The translations under genes were made by a program, and so were the position numbers. From contig JAIXVE010000175.1 in assembly GCA_027483175.1 (NCBI GenBank), forward strand, positions 1 through 53,603: a stretch of DNA of 53,603 nucleotides, in the 5' to 3' direction. This DNA comes from Verrucomicrobiaceae bacterium (GTDB lineage Bacteria > Verrucomicrobiota > Verrucomicrobiia > Verrucomicrobiales > V1-33). Shown in pieces: positions 7,231 to 15,393 of this stretch. The stretch's first letter is position 1, and each line of letters begins with the position of its first letter. Under the pieces are notes generated by a model. That model had not been told where the DNA came from, searched no databases, and was given only the letters and a program-made list of their open reading frames with translations.

Positions 7231-8562
7231 TCAGGGAGGGAGGAGGGCGGTGACTTCGGCGGGGGAGACGGGGAAGGGGTCGTCGCTGATGTTGACGACC
7301 ATGAAGTAGCCGTCGGAGAGTTGGTGGTGGTGGAGGAGGGCGACGAGGGATTGCTGATCGCTGGAGAGACGGGTGCCGTCGCTGGGCGACCATGATTCCA
7401 TGGCGGTTAGGCAGCCGTGGGAAGGGCTGACAGGGTGCCATGGGTTGGTGGCGTACCAGTCGGGACGGATGGTGGTGCCGTGGGCGATGATTTCGGAGCG
7501 CCCGGCGCGGCCGGCGTGGAAGGCTTCCCAGATGGGGGCCCATGAGCGCCATGATGGGGGGAGGAGGGCCGCGTAGGCGTCCTCGGTCATGGAGGTGGCG
7601 TTGGGTGAGGCGATGAGGAAGTGGCGCGGGGGGAATTCGAAGGGGAGACTGAGCTGGAGGTTAGGAGTGGGGCCGATGAAGCGGTTGTCGGAGATGGCGA
7701 AGCCGTGCCATGCGAGGAGACCTTGCGGGGTATTGCCGTTGGTGATGACGCCGGGGAGGCCGCTGACGGAGCGGGCGAGTTGAGGGATGGAGAAGAGAGA
7801 GCCGTCGGGGGAGCGTGCGAAGGAATTGTCAGGGAGACGGACGATGGCGCGGCCGCACCAGTTGCGGGAGTGGCGCTGGAGGGAGAAGATGACGGGGAAG
7901 CCGGGGGCGAAGGGGGCGTGGAGGAGGTCGGCGAGGGGAGGAGGTGCGGGAGGCGGGGACGTGCTGGCGGTGGATTCGACCTGGCGGAGGATGGAGGAGA
8001 GGATGGGGTGGGAGCGGGCGTCGGGGAATCGTTCGGTGATGTGGGGGAGCCAGAGGCGAGCGGCGTAGGGGTTGTTATGTGTTAGGTAGTGGATGGCGAT
8101 GGCGAAGGATTTGGGGGATCTGGTGGTGGTGGCGACGTGCTGGACGGGAGATGTCAGTTGGGATGGGAAGAGGGCGGCGGTGATTTCGAGGAAGGAATTG
8201 AGGAGTGGTTCGGGGAGGGGAGGCTGGTGGGTGAGGGCGGCGGCGAAGTGCGTGGCGGCGGGTTCTGGGGCGGAGCGGGTGAGGCCCATGGCGTGGAGCC
8301 CGCGACGCCATGCGGTGGAGTGGGCGGGGTCGGGCGGGAGGGCGAGGGCGTGGAGGATGTCGTTCTGGAGTTGGAGGGATTCGGCGTCGCGGGCGGCGGC
8401 GGAGGTCCATGGGGCGACGACGGGGGGCTGGGGAGAGGGAGGGGATGTGTGGGAGCGGTTGTGCTGGAGGAGGGCGGAGGTGGAGATGGCGGCGGCGAAG
8501 GCGGCGAGGAGGGCGAGCGCGGCGGCGGCGTGCTGGGCGCGCGGAGTGAGCGGTCGGGTCAT
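7231..8562 (-). CDS. Secreted/anchored protein with possible YkuD-like C-terminal domain
   Basis: The 443-residue protein has an N-terminal hydrophobic anchor (AAAALALLAAFAAAISTSALL) followed by a Pro/Ser-rich linker. The middle ~200 residues are helical and unrecognised. Near residue 380, EIIAHGTTIRP is followed about 20 residues later by VSPSHGCLTAMESW. The pair H-G-T plus S-H-G-C is how the catalytic His and Cys of L,D-transpeptidases (YkuD) appear, although the usual Arg after the Cys is missing. A peptidoglycan cross-linking or trimming role outside the membrane is inferred. Alternatively it is a degenerate, non-catalytic relative. The gene stands alone, with heptamer repeats immediately upstream. 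Confidence 0.7.
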   Translation of the reverse strand: MTRPLTPRAQHAAAALALLAAFAAAISTSALLQHNRSHTSPPSPQPPVVAPWTSAAARDAESLQLQNDILHALALPPDPAHSTAWRRGLHAMGLTRSAPEPAATHFAAALTHQPPLPEPLLNSFLEITAALFPSQLTSPVQHVATTTRSPKSFAIAIHYLTHNNPYAARLWLPHITERFPDARSHPILSSILRQVESTASTSPPPAPPPLADLLHAPFAPGFPVIFSLQRHSRNWCGRAIVRLPDNSFARSPDGSLFSIPQLARSVSGLPGVITNGNTPQGLLAWHGFAISDNRFIGPTPNLQLSLPFEFPPRHFLIASPNATSMTEDAYAALLPPSWRSWAPIWEAFHAGRAGRSEIIAHGTTIRPDWYATNPWHPVSPSHGCLTAMESWSPSDGTRLSSDQQSLVALLHHHQLSDGYFMVVNISDDPFPVSPAEVTALLPP

Positions 8563-8571
8563 GAGAAGAAA

Positions 8572-8625
8572 GTGAGAAGTGAGAAGTGAGAAGTGAGAAG
8601 TGGGATGGGCTGGTTCGGAGGGCGA
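8572..8625. repeat. GTGAGAA heptamer array plus G-rich core
   Basis: Four perfect GTGAGAA units occupy 8572-8599, then GTGGGATGGGCTGGTTCGGAG. A heptamer run followed by GGGCTGGTT(C/A)GGAG also occurs at about 9519-9560 and 31336-31470, so this is a dispersed intergenic element. It lies between the start of the YkuD-like gene and the end of the hydroxylase gene. Confidence 0.75.
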
Positions 8626-8674
8626 GGGGGCGGGTCTTTTTCCCGATTCCTGTGTTGCTCGTCGGTTGCGAATG

Positions 8675-9517
8675 CTAGGGGTGGTGGCTTGAGGGTGGGA
8701 GTTGGGGAGGTTGAGGGCGTTGGCGGAAGGGATGGAGCATCTGGCCCCACCAGTTGGAGGGGATGGGATCGTGGATGCCGAAATTGGCGGGGGCTTGGCT
8801 GGTGGGGAAGTAGGTGGTGTGGAAGAGCAGGTCCCAGAGAGGGAGGAGACTGGCGAAATTTTTGTCGATGGCTTCCGGGGTTTTTGAGTGGTGCCAGCGG
8901 TGGAAGGCTGGGGAGACGAAGACGTAGCGGAGGGGGCCGAAGGTCCAGTTTACGTCGGAGTGGACGAAGATGGTGTAGAGACCGAGGAGGGCAGGTGAGA
9001 GGAAGGAGGCGGAGGGGGAGAATCCGAGGAGGAGGAAGGGAGCGGTGAGGAAGAGATTGCCGACGATTTCGTTGACGGGATGGCTGCGGAACGTGCTGAG
9101 CCAGTCGAGTTGCTGGGAGCTGTGGTGGACGGCGTGAAACGGCCACAAGCGCCTGCGATGGAACAGGCGGTGGATCCAGTAGAGGAGGAAGTCGCCGAGG
9201 ATGATCGCGGCGAGGCACTGGATCCAGAGGGGTGCGGTGCCGACTGGGCCGAAGCCTTTGAACTGGCCATTTGCATCAAGGGCGTCGACGCCGCTGATGA
9301 CGAGAGGAGTGAGGATGGCGATGGCGAGGGCGAGCGCGGCGACGGCGGTGAGCCAGCGGGTGACGATCTGATTGAAGGCGGCGTGGACGACGTCGAGGAG
9401 GAGTTCGTGCTTTCTGGGCAGTTGGCCGCGTTTATTGCCGAAGACGTGCTCGATGAGACCGAAGACGAAGAGGAGGAAGAGGAGACTGACAACGGCCTGG
9501 AGGAATGGCTGGAGCAT
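8675..9517 (-). CDS. Sterol desaturase / fatty acid hydroxylase family membrane enzyme
   Basis: The 280-residue integral membrane protein has the family's His clusters for a di-metal centre: HRLFHRRRLWPFHAVHH in the middle, then HSDVNW, and FHRWHHS near the C-terminus. Hydrophobic segments lie at about residues 1-25, 55-75, 95-115 and 150-185. The family uses O2 to hydroxylate or desaturate lipids, carotenoids or sterols. The substrate is unknown, and no sterol or hopanoid genes are nearby. The start codon is preceded by heptamers reading CTCAAAT on the coding strand, with no Shine-Dalgarno motif. Heptamer elements flank the gene on both sides, which could reflect cassette-like mobility. Confidence 0.88.
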   Translation of the reverse strand: MLQPFLQAVVSLLFLLFVFGLIEHVFGNKRGQLPRKHELLLDVVHAAFNQIVTRWLTAVAALALAIAILTPLVISGVDALDANGQFKGFGPVGTAPLWIQCLAAIILGDFLLYWIHRLFHRRRLWPFHAVHHSSQQLDWLSTFRSHPVNEIVGNLFLTAPFLLLGFSPSASFLSPALLGLYTIFVHSDVNWTFGPLRYVFVSPAFHRWHHSKTPEAIDKNFASLLPLWDLLFHTTYFPTSQAPANFGIHDPIPSNWWGQMLHPFRQRPQPPQLPPSSHHP

Positions 9518-9518
9518 T

Positions 9519-9560
9519 GAGATTTGAGATTTGAGATGGGGCTGGTTCGGAGAGATGGGT
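9519..9560. repeat. GAGATTT heptamer array plus G-rich core
   Basis: GAGATTT occurs at 9519-9525 and 9526-9532, then GAGAT, followed at once by GGGGCTGGTTCGGAGAG. This is the same layout as at 8572-8625 with a different heptamer. The array touches the hydroxylase start codon at 9517, so copy-number change could alter its translation initiation region. Confidence 0.65.
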
Positions 9561-9801
9561 GCGGAGAGGGGGGAAGGGGAGAGGGGCGAGTTGGCCCCAA
9601 GGCGAAGATGCGAAGGTGGGAGGGTTGGGTTACGGGAAGTGGGTGTTCATCATTGAATTTTAACGGTCAGGACAATGGTGACTGGGTAAAGAAAACTCTT
9701 GCGGATTCCTAGGGGAAAACCCATAAACGACCCCTTCCCCGCGATGCATTGCGGCGTGTGGGAATTCCCTTTAGTTTTCCAACCAGTCCAGTCCCTGACC
9801 A

Positions 9802-10935
9802 ATGAGCGAGGAATACGCCGAGCACCAAGAAGAACACGAGCAAGAAGCGCCGCCTGCGGAGCGGGTGCATACGCTTGGCCACGTGGACGAGTATCTGAGG
9901 TTGGGGCAGGAGTATCACTGTTCGGACATTCACCTTGCGACCTCGTCGAAGCCGATGTGGCGGCGGTTTGGGCAGCTGCAGACGATCTGGGAGAATGCGG
10001 ATGTTTTGACCAAGGCGGATTGCGAGCGTCTGGTGAACGGGTTTCTTGGGGAGAAGGAGATGAGGCGTTTGAAGGAGCGAGGGGACATTGACTTTGCGTA
10101 TGCGACCCCGTTTGGGCGGTTTCGGGCCTCGGTGGTGAAGCAGCGGCTGGGGTACGACATGGTGTTCCGGATCATCAACACGAACGTGCGGACGATGGCG
10201 GACTTGGGATTGCCGAATTCGCTGAAGCCGCTGACGCAGTATCACAACGGACTGGTGCTGGTGACTGGGTCGGTGGGTTCCGGGAAGTCGACGACGCTGG
10301 CGGCGTTGATGAACGAGATCAACCATGAGCGGAACGATCACATCATTACGCTGGAGGATCCGATTGAGTATGTGTTTGAGTCGGCGAGCTGCCACGTGAA
10401 TCAGCGGGAAGTGCACACGCATACGGAGTCGTTTGCGGCGGCATTGCGTGGGGCGCTGCGGGAGGATCCGGACGTGATCATGGTGGGGGAAATGCGGGAT
10501 TTGGAGACGATTTCGCTGGCGATCACGGCATCGGAGACGGGGCACTTGGTGCTTGGGACCCTGCATACGGGGTCTGCGGCGCGGACCTTGGACCGGGTGC
10601 TGGACGTGTTTCCGACGGACCAGCGGGATCAGATTCGGATCATGGTGAGCGAGTCGCTGCGGGGGATTGTGTCGCAGCAGCTGGTGCCGAGGGCTGATGG
10701 GAACGGGCGGGTGCTGGCGATGGAGTTGCTGGTGAACACGCCTGCTGTGGCGAACTGCATTCGGGAGGGGAAGACCTTCATGCTGCCTGGGATCATGCAG
10801 ATCGGGAAGGCATTGGGGATGATCACGATGGATGACTCGCTGAAGGATCTGTATGCGGCCGGGCTGGTGACGGCGGAGGACGCGTTGTTCCGGGCGATTG
10901 ATCAGGAGCAGATGCGGAAGGATCTCAAAATCTGA
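9802..10935 (+). CDS. Type IV pilus twitching ATPase, PilT/PilU family (first of two)
   Basis: The 377-residue ATPase has a 30-residue acidic N-terminal extension, then a PAS-like N-terminal domain (HCSDIHL) and the RecA-like core. Motifs are Walker A GSVGSGKST, Asp box ITLEDPIEYVF, Walker B VIMVGEMRD and His box LGTLHT. The C-terminal IREGK region corresponds to the PilT AIRNLIRE motif required for retraction, here as VANCIREGK. Such hexamers disassemble pili at the inner membrane. The extended N-terminus and length resemble PilU more than PilT. A second PilT gene follows after 35 bp. About 240 bp upstream is gene-free and may hold the promoter. Confidence 0.93.
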   Translation: MSEEYAEHQEEHEQEAPPAERVHTLGHVDEYLRLGQEYHCSDIHLATSSKPMWRRFGQLQTIWENADVLTKADCERLVNGFLGEKEMRRLKERGDIDFAYATPFGRFRASVVKQRLGYDMVFRIINTNVRTMADLGLPNSLKPLTQYHNGLVLVTGSVGSGKSTTLAALMNEINHERNDHIITLEDPIEYVFESASCHVNQREVHTHTESFAAALRGALREDPDVIMVGEMRDLETISLAITASETGHLVLGTLHTGSAARTLDRVLDVFPTDQRDQIRIMVSESLRGIVSQQLVPRADGNGRVLAMELLVNTPAVANCIREGKTFMLPGIMQIGKALGMITMDDSLKDLYAAGLVTAEDALFRAIDQEQMRKDLKI

Positions 10936-10970
10936 GCGGGGCGAACAAGTAAATTTCAAATTTTCCGGCC

Positions 10971-12056
10971 ATGGCCAAAATCGACGCACTTTTCAAAGAA
11001 CTGATTACCCGGAAGGGATCTGACCTGCATATTTCGGAGGGGCAACCTGCGAAGATCCGGGTGCACGGGGGGATTCATGCGATTCGGGAGGAGAACCTGA
11101 CGCATGACGAGATGGAGAGCATGATGACGGAGATCTGCGACCAGCGGGCGTGGGATCGATATACGGCGAAGGGGGATTTGGACTTTGCGTATGAGATGGA
11201 TGACGACAACCGGTTCCGGTGCAACTATTTCAAGCAGAACAAGGGTTATGGGGCGGTGTTCCGGATTATTCCGACGAAGATTGCGACGTTGGAGCAGTTG
11301 GGGATTCCGCCGGTGGTGAAGCGGTTTGGTGAGATGCGGAGTGGGTTGGTGCTAGTGACTGGGCCGACTGGTTCCGGGAAGTCGACGACGCTGGCGGCGC
11401 TGATTGACTATGTGAATTCGAATTACAACCGGCACATCATTACGGTGGAGGAGCCGATTGAGTTTGTGCACCGGAACAAGCGGTCGATCATCACGCAGCG
11501 TGAGGTGCCGATTCAGACCCCGACGTTTGCGGACGGGTTGCGAGCGGCGTTGCGGGAGGATGCGGACATTGTGCTGGTGGGTGAGATGCGGGATTTGGAG
11601 ACGATTTCGCTGGCGCTGACGGCTGCGGAGACTGGGTTGCTGGTGTTTGGGACCCTGCACACGAACAATGCGCGGAAGACGGTGGACCGTCTGGTGGACG
11701 TGTTTCCGTCGGACCAGCAGTCGCAGGTGCGGACGATGCTTTCGGCGTCGTTGCGCGGGGTGGTGGCGCAGTTGCTGATGAAGAAGTCGGATGGGAAGGG
11801 CCGGGTGGCGGTGAATGAGATTCTGGTGGCGACGCCTGCGGTGTCTGCGATTATCCGGGAAGGTGCGACGCAGAAGCTGACGGATGTGATTACCGGTGGG
11901 GCGTCGCTGGGGATGCAGTTTATGGACCAGGCGATCTGGGCGCAGCTGCAGTCTGGGGCGGTGACGCCGTTTGAGGCGTATATGAAGGCGATCGACAAGA
12001 CGCGGTTCCGCAAGTTCCTTCCGAAGGAGATGGCGGAGACGATGAGTGATGGCTGA
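10971..12056 (+). CDS. pilT: Type IV pilus retraction ATPase, PilT family (second of two)
   Basis: The 361-residue protein is a close relative of its upstream neighbour without the acidic extension, starting MAKIDALFKELITRKGSDLHI. It has Walker A GPTGSGKST, ITVEEPIEFVH, IVLVGEMRD and FGTLHT. The C-terminal IREGATQKLTD is close to the canonical AIRNLIRE element, so this copy is the better PilT candidate. The ATG at 10971 follows a 35-bp gap, consistent with one transcript. The pair probably arose by duplication and may form mixed retraction motors. No other pilus assembly gene lies nearby apart from the 57-residue pilin-like gene at 15.2 kb. Confidence 0.93.
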   Translation: MAKIDALFKELITRKGSDLHISEGQPAKIRVHGGIHAIREENLTHDEMESMMTEICDQRAWDRYTAKGDLDFAYEMDDDNRFRCNYFKQNKGYGAVFRIIPTKIATLEQLGIPPVVKRFGEMRSGLVLVTGPTGSGKSTTLAALIDYVNSNYNRHIITVEEPIEFVHRNKRSIITQREVPIQTPTFADGLRAALREDADIVLVGEMRDLETISLALTAAETGLLVFGTLHTNNARKTVDRLVDVFPSDQQSQVRTMLSASLRGVVAQLLMKKSDGKGRVAVNEILVATPAVSAIIREGATQKLTDVITGGASLGMQFMDQAIWAQLQSGAVTPFEAYMKAIDKTRFRKFLPKEMAETMSDG

Positions 12057-12148
12057 GCGAAGAGGGGAAATTCATGGTTGCCGAGAGCGGCGGCCGTCCC
12101 TTAAATCCACCTGAGAAACTGTCCTCGAAATCCTCCTCAATTGAAATC

Positions 12149-13543
12149 ATGAACGAAGCCGTCGTTACGGAAAAAGAGCTCCCGCAGGGGTATAAGAACA
12201 CCTATGACAAGGCCGTGGCGGCCATCAAGATGAGCAACCATGGGTATGCCGTGGAGTTGCTGCTGAGCATATTGAAGGATGTGCCTGGGTTTCTTGATGG
12301 GCGGCGGGTGCTGCGTCAGATGGAGGTGACGGTGAATGGTGGGAAGAAGAAGTTTCTGGACACGAGTTCGGTGAAGCTGCGGAAGTCTGCGGCGACGTTG
12401 AAGAAGGATCCTGTGGCGGCGATTTTCGAGATTGAGGAAGTGCTGAAGGAGGATCCGATGAGCATGGCGGCGAATCTGGCATTGTTTGAGGCTGCGAATG
12501 CGGCGTCGATGCCGATGACGGCGGCGTTTGCGTTGGAGACGGCGCTGAAGGGGAAGCCAGGGGATTCGAAGCTGGGGCACCGGCTGGCGGAGTTTCTGAT
12601 GGCGCATGATGATCCTGAGCAGGCGATCAAGATTTACGAGCACATCCTGAAGCAGGACAATGCGGATGGGGAGGCGCGGCGCGGGTTGACGAATGCGAAT
12701 GCGCGGTTGTCGATGAAGCGGACGAAGCTGGACCAGGAAGGGACGAATTTCCGGTCATTGCTGAAGAGTTCGAAGGATGCGAAGCAACTGGAGGACATGT
12801 CGCGGGTGGGGGCGACGAAGGATCAATTGCTGGAGCAGATTGCGCACCTTGCGCCTGAGTACGAGGCGAATCCGAACGACATCAACGTGGTGCGGAAGAT
12901 TGCGGATTTGTATGAGCGGATGGAGGACTGGGATCAGGCGCTATCGTATTTCAGCTGGGCCCATCAGTTGAGCAATGGGGACTCGGCGCTGGAGAACAAA
13001 GTGCATCGGATTCAGGACCGACTGGATGAGATTCACATCAAGCAGTTGAGTGATTATCTCGAGGCGAATCCTGATTCCGAGGATGCTGAGGCGCGGCGTG
13101 CTGAACTGGCGCATTTTGAGCGTCAGCGGAGTGAGAAGCTGGTGAGTGTGGCGAAGGAGCGTGTGGACCGGAATCCGACGGATCCGCAGTTGAGGTATGA
13201 ATACGGGACCCATTTGTATGGGGCTGGGTATGCGCGCGAGGCGATTCCGGAATTGCAGCGTGCGAAGAGCAATCCGCACATTCGGCACAAGGCGATGCTG
13301 ATGCTGGCGCGGTGTTATGCTGGCGGGAAGATGTACGATCTTGCGTTCAACCAGCTGCAGGAAGCAGAGAAGGAGATGGTGACGATGGACGGCACGAAGA
13401 AAGAGCTGCTGTATGAGATGGGCGGGATGCTGGAGCGTCAGGGCAAGCCGGCGGAAGCGCTGGAGTACTACAAGCAGATTTACGCCGTGGATTATGGGTA
13501 CCGCGATGTGGCGGCGCGGGTGGAAGGTGCTTACGGTGGTTGA
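12149..13543 (+). CDS. Tetratricopeptide repeat protein
   Basis: From ATG 12149 the protein has 464 residues: MNEAVVTEKELPQGYKNTY followed by helical TPR-like repeats across nearly the whole length. Examples are HGYAVELLLSILKDVPGFLDGRRVL, DPEQAIKIYEHILKQDNADGEARRGL and KPAEALEYYKQIYAVDYGYRDVA. No signal peptide is seen, so it is probably cytoplasmic. An in-frame ATG at 12074 adds 25 residues of low-complexity sequence and is less likely. It lies 92 bp after pilT in the same direction, so it may be co-transcribed; a scaffolding role for pilus motors is inferred from position only. Its end overlaps the convergent next gene by 13 bp. Confidence 0.8.
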   Translation: MNEAVVTEKELPQGYKNTYDKAVAAIKMSNHGYAVELLLSILKDVPGFLDGRRVLRQMEVTVNGGKKKFLDTSSVKLRKSAATLKKDPVAAIFEIEEVLKEDPMSMAANLALFEAANAASMPMTAAFALETALKGKPGDSKLGHRLAEFLMAHDDPEQAIKIYEHILKQDNADGEARRGLTNANARLSMKRTKLDQEGTNFRSLLKSSKDAKQLEDMSRVGATKDQLLEQIAHLAPEYEANPNDINVVRKIADLYERMEDWDQALSYFSWAHQLSNGDSALENKVHRIQDRLDEIHIKQLSDYLEANPDSEDAEARRAELAHFERQRSEKLVSVAKERVDRNPTDPQLRYEYGTHLYGAGYAREAIPELQRAKSNPHIRHKAMLMLARCYAGGKMYDLAFNQLQEAEKEMVTMDGTKKELLYEMGGMLERQGKPAEALEYYKQIYAVDYGYRDVAARVEGAYGG

Positions 13544-13944
13544 GACCACGCGATTGTTTCGAGATTAACGCGGAGGAATTCCCCGTCGGCGGACTTCAGG
13601 TAGAGCTGAGGAGTCTGGCTGGCGGGGAATTTTTCTGTAGTGGAGTAGAGCCGGATGGGGCTGCCGGGGAGATTGGCAGCGAACATGCGGTCGTCGCGGC
13701 GTTTGAGGGTGGGTTCGCTGGTGTGGGTGATGGCGAACTGGTGCTGGCCGAGGGTGAGGGTGGGGAGTGGAGAGTTGCGGGAGTGGAACGTGGAGTCACC
13801 GACTGCGGTGGGCCATGAGACGCGGAAGGTGGCGTTTTTCTGGGAGGCGGAGAGCCACGAGGCGGCGGTGACGGCGACGGCGAGGAGGGAGAAGAGCAGG
13901 AGGACGCGGCCGGGGGTGCCGCGGGGAGAGTTCCGGGGTTTCAC
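13531..13944 (-). CDS. Hypothetical single-span membrane protein
   Basis: The 137-residue product has a basic N-terminus and one hydrophobic segment (VLLLFSLLAVAVTAASWL), then an extracytoplasmic part predicted to be mostly beta (ATFRVSWPTAVGDSTF, TLTLGQHQFAITHTS). No family is recognised. It follows prfB by 51 bp on the same strand and may be the last gene of that transcript. Its last 13 bp overlap the 3' end of the convergent TPR gene. Confidence 0.6.
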   Translation of the reverse strand: MKPRNSPRGTPGRVLLLFSLLAVAVTAASWLSASQKNATFRVSWPTAVGDSTFHSRNSPLPTLTLGQHQFAITHTSEPTLKRRDDRMFAANLPGSPIRLYSTTEKFPASQTPQLYLKSADGEFLRVNLETIAWSQPP

Positions 13945-13995
13945 GGGGCGGAGAGGTGGCGGCGTGGTGTTGAGGGCCCGCCGGGAGGGAGTGGG

Positions 13996-15142
13996 TCAGA
14001 CGTCGTCGTCGCTATCGCCGTCGGCGGTCTGGCCGCGGAGTTTGGATTCGATGAAGACGTCGATATCGCCGTCCATGACGGAGGAGATGTTACCGGTTTT
14101 GCAGCCGGTGCGATGGTCCTTGACGAGTTGATAGGGTTGGAAGACGTAGGAGCGGATCTGGCTGCCCCATGCGATTTCGCCCTTCTGGTCGTAGCTGCGT
14201 TCGACTTCGGCCTTCTTTTTATCTTCCTCGATCTGGTAGAGTTTGGCTTTGAGCATGCCCATGGCGAGGTCCTTGTTTTTGCCCTGGGAACGTTCGTTCT
14301 GGCAGGCGACGACGACGCCGGAAGGTTTGTGGGTGATGCGGACGGCGGTTTCGACTTTATTGACGTTCTGGCCGCCTTTCCCGCCGGCGCGGTAGGTATC
14401 GACCTGGAGGTCGACGTCGCGGATTTCGATATTGATGGTGTCGTCGATTTCCGGGACGACGTCGATGCTGCAGAAGGACGTGTGGCGACGGCTCTGGGAG
14501 TCGAAGGGGGAGATGCGGACGAGACGGTGGACCCCGCGTTCGTTCTGGAGGTAGCCGTAGGCGTAGGGGCCGGAGACCTTCATGGTGACGGAGCGGAAGC
14601 CTGCGCCTTCACCTTCTGTGAAGTCGATCATTTCTGCGGAGAGCCCGTGGCGGTCGGCCCAGCGGGCGAACATGCGGTAGAGCATTTCGGCCCAGTCGCA
14701 GGCCTCGGTGCCGCCTGCGCCGGCGTGGACGGTGAGGAAGGCGTTAGAGTTGTCGAGGCCTCCGCTCATGAGCGTGAGGATTTCGAAGTCTGCGATGGCG
14801 CGGGTGAGTTTGGGGAATTCGTCGCGGGCTTCGACGCGCATGGAGGGGTCGGAGTCTTCGGCGGCGAATTCGAGGAGGACGTCGAAGTCGTTGAGGCGGG
14901 CTTCGAGTTTGCGGAAGGTGTCGATTTTCTGGCCGACGACGGCGCGGTCGGAGCTGACGGCTCTGGCTAGGGAGGCGCGGTCCCAGAAGTCCGGGGCGGA
15001 CATTTTCTGCTCGAGTTCCGCGAAGCGGGTTTCAAGGGCAGGCAAGTCAAAGATACCTCCGGAGTTCGCCCAGGCGCGCATGGAGCGCGGTGGTGTCGAA
15101 CGCCTGGAGGTCGATGGTGAGGGCGTTGGTATTAGGTTCCAT
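13996..15142 (-). CDS. prfB: Peptide chain release factor 2, expressed by programmed +1 frameshift
   Basis: RF2 recognises UAA and UGA and triggers peptide release. The main frame (15048-13996) contains the tripeptide anticodon region [11 protein letters not shown] and the GGQ motif [19 protein letters not shown]. The true start is ATG 15142 in another frame, encoding a 31-residue leader that ends LRRYL followed by UGA at 15049-15047. CUU-UGA-C preceded by GGAGG three bases upstream is the classic prfB shift site; skipping one U joins the leader to DLPALETRF and yields a 381-residue protein. Simple gene calls would give a single-frame ORF with a spurious N-terminus. It follows the 57-residue pilin-like gene by 77 bp. 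Confidence 0.96.
15046..15060 (-). promoter_or_regulatory. prfB programmed frameshift site
   Basis: Read on the minus strand, GGAGG (15060-15056), TAT, then CTT TGA C. The Shine-Dalgarno-like element pairs with 16S rRNA and promotes slippage at CUU when RF2 is scarce and UGA is decoded slowly, giving autoregulation. Spacing and heptamer match the E. coli site. Confidence 0.95.
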
Positions 15143-15219
15143 GGAGAGAAGAGCGGGCAAGGAGGAGCCGGAGAGGTGGACTGCAAGTGGGGAGTTGGGA
15201 ATTCGGGGGATGTTGCAGG

Positions 15220-15393
15220 TCAGGAGGAGGAGGCGGGGGCTGGGGAAGAGGAGGAAGCGGGGGAAGACGGGGCGGTGGAGCGTGAGCGTTGCCAGCCGGG
15301 GAAGGCGAGGCCGACGAGGAGAGCGGAGAGGGCGAGGAGGATGAGGATTTCGATGACGGAGAGCCCTTTGGAGGAGTGGTGGGGGGCGGTCAT
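15220..15393 (-). CDS. Small type IV pilin-like protein (57 aa)
   Basis: The frame starts at ATG 15393 inside the ATGA that also ends the upstream sulfatase-fold gene. It encodes MTAPHHSSKG, then LSVIEILILLALSALLVGLA, then FPGWQRSRST and a Ser/Pro/Ala-rich tail. The G-L-S-V-I-E arrangement, with Glu at +5 after the predicted cleavage and a ~20-residue hydrophobic helix, is the class III prepilin signal cleaved and methylated by PilD. The mature form would be about 47 residues, too short for a major pilin head, so a minor pseudopilin or truncated pilin is likely. It is easily missed because of its size. Confidence 0.75.
   Translation of the reverse strand: MTAPHHSSKGLSVIEILILLALSALLVGLAFPGWQRSRSTAPSSPASSSSPAPASSS

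Noticed and set aside
9690-9740. Sigma-70 promoter for the pilT genes (TTGCGG and ATAAAC)
   Set aside because: The spacing is 18 and both hexamers are weak; not enough to annotate.
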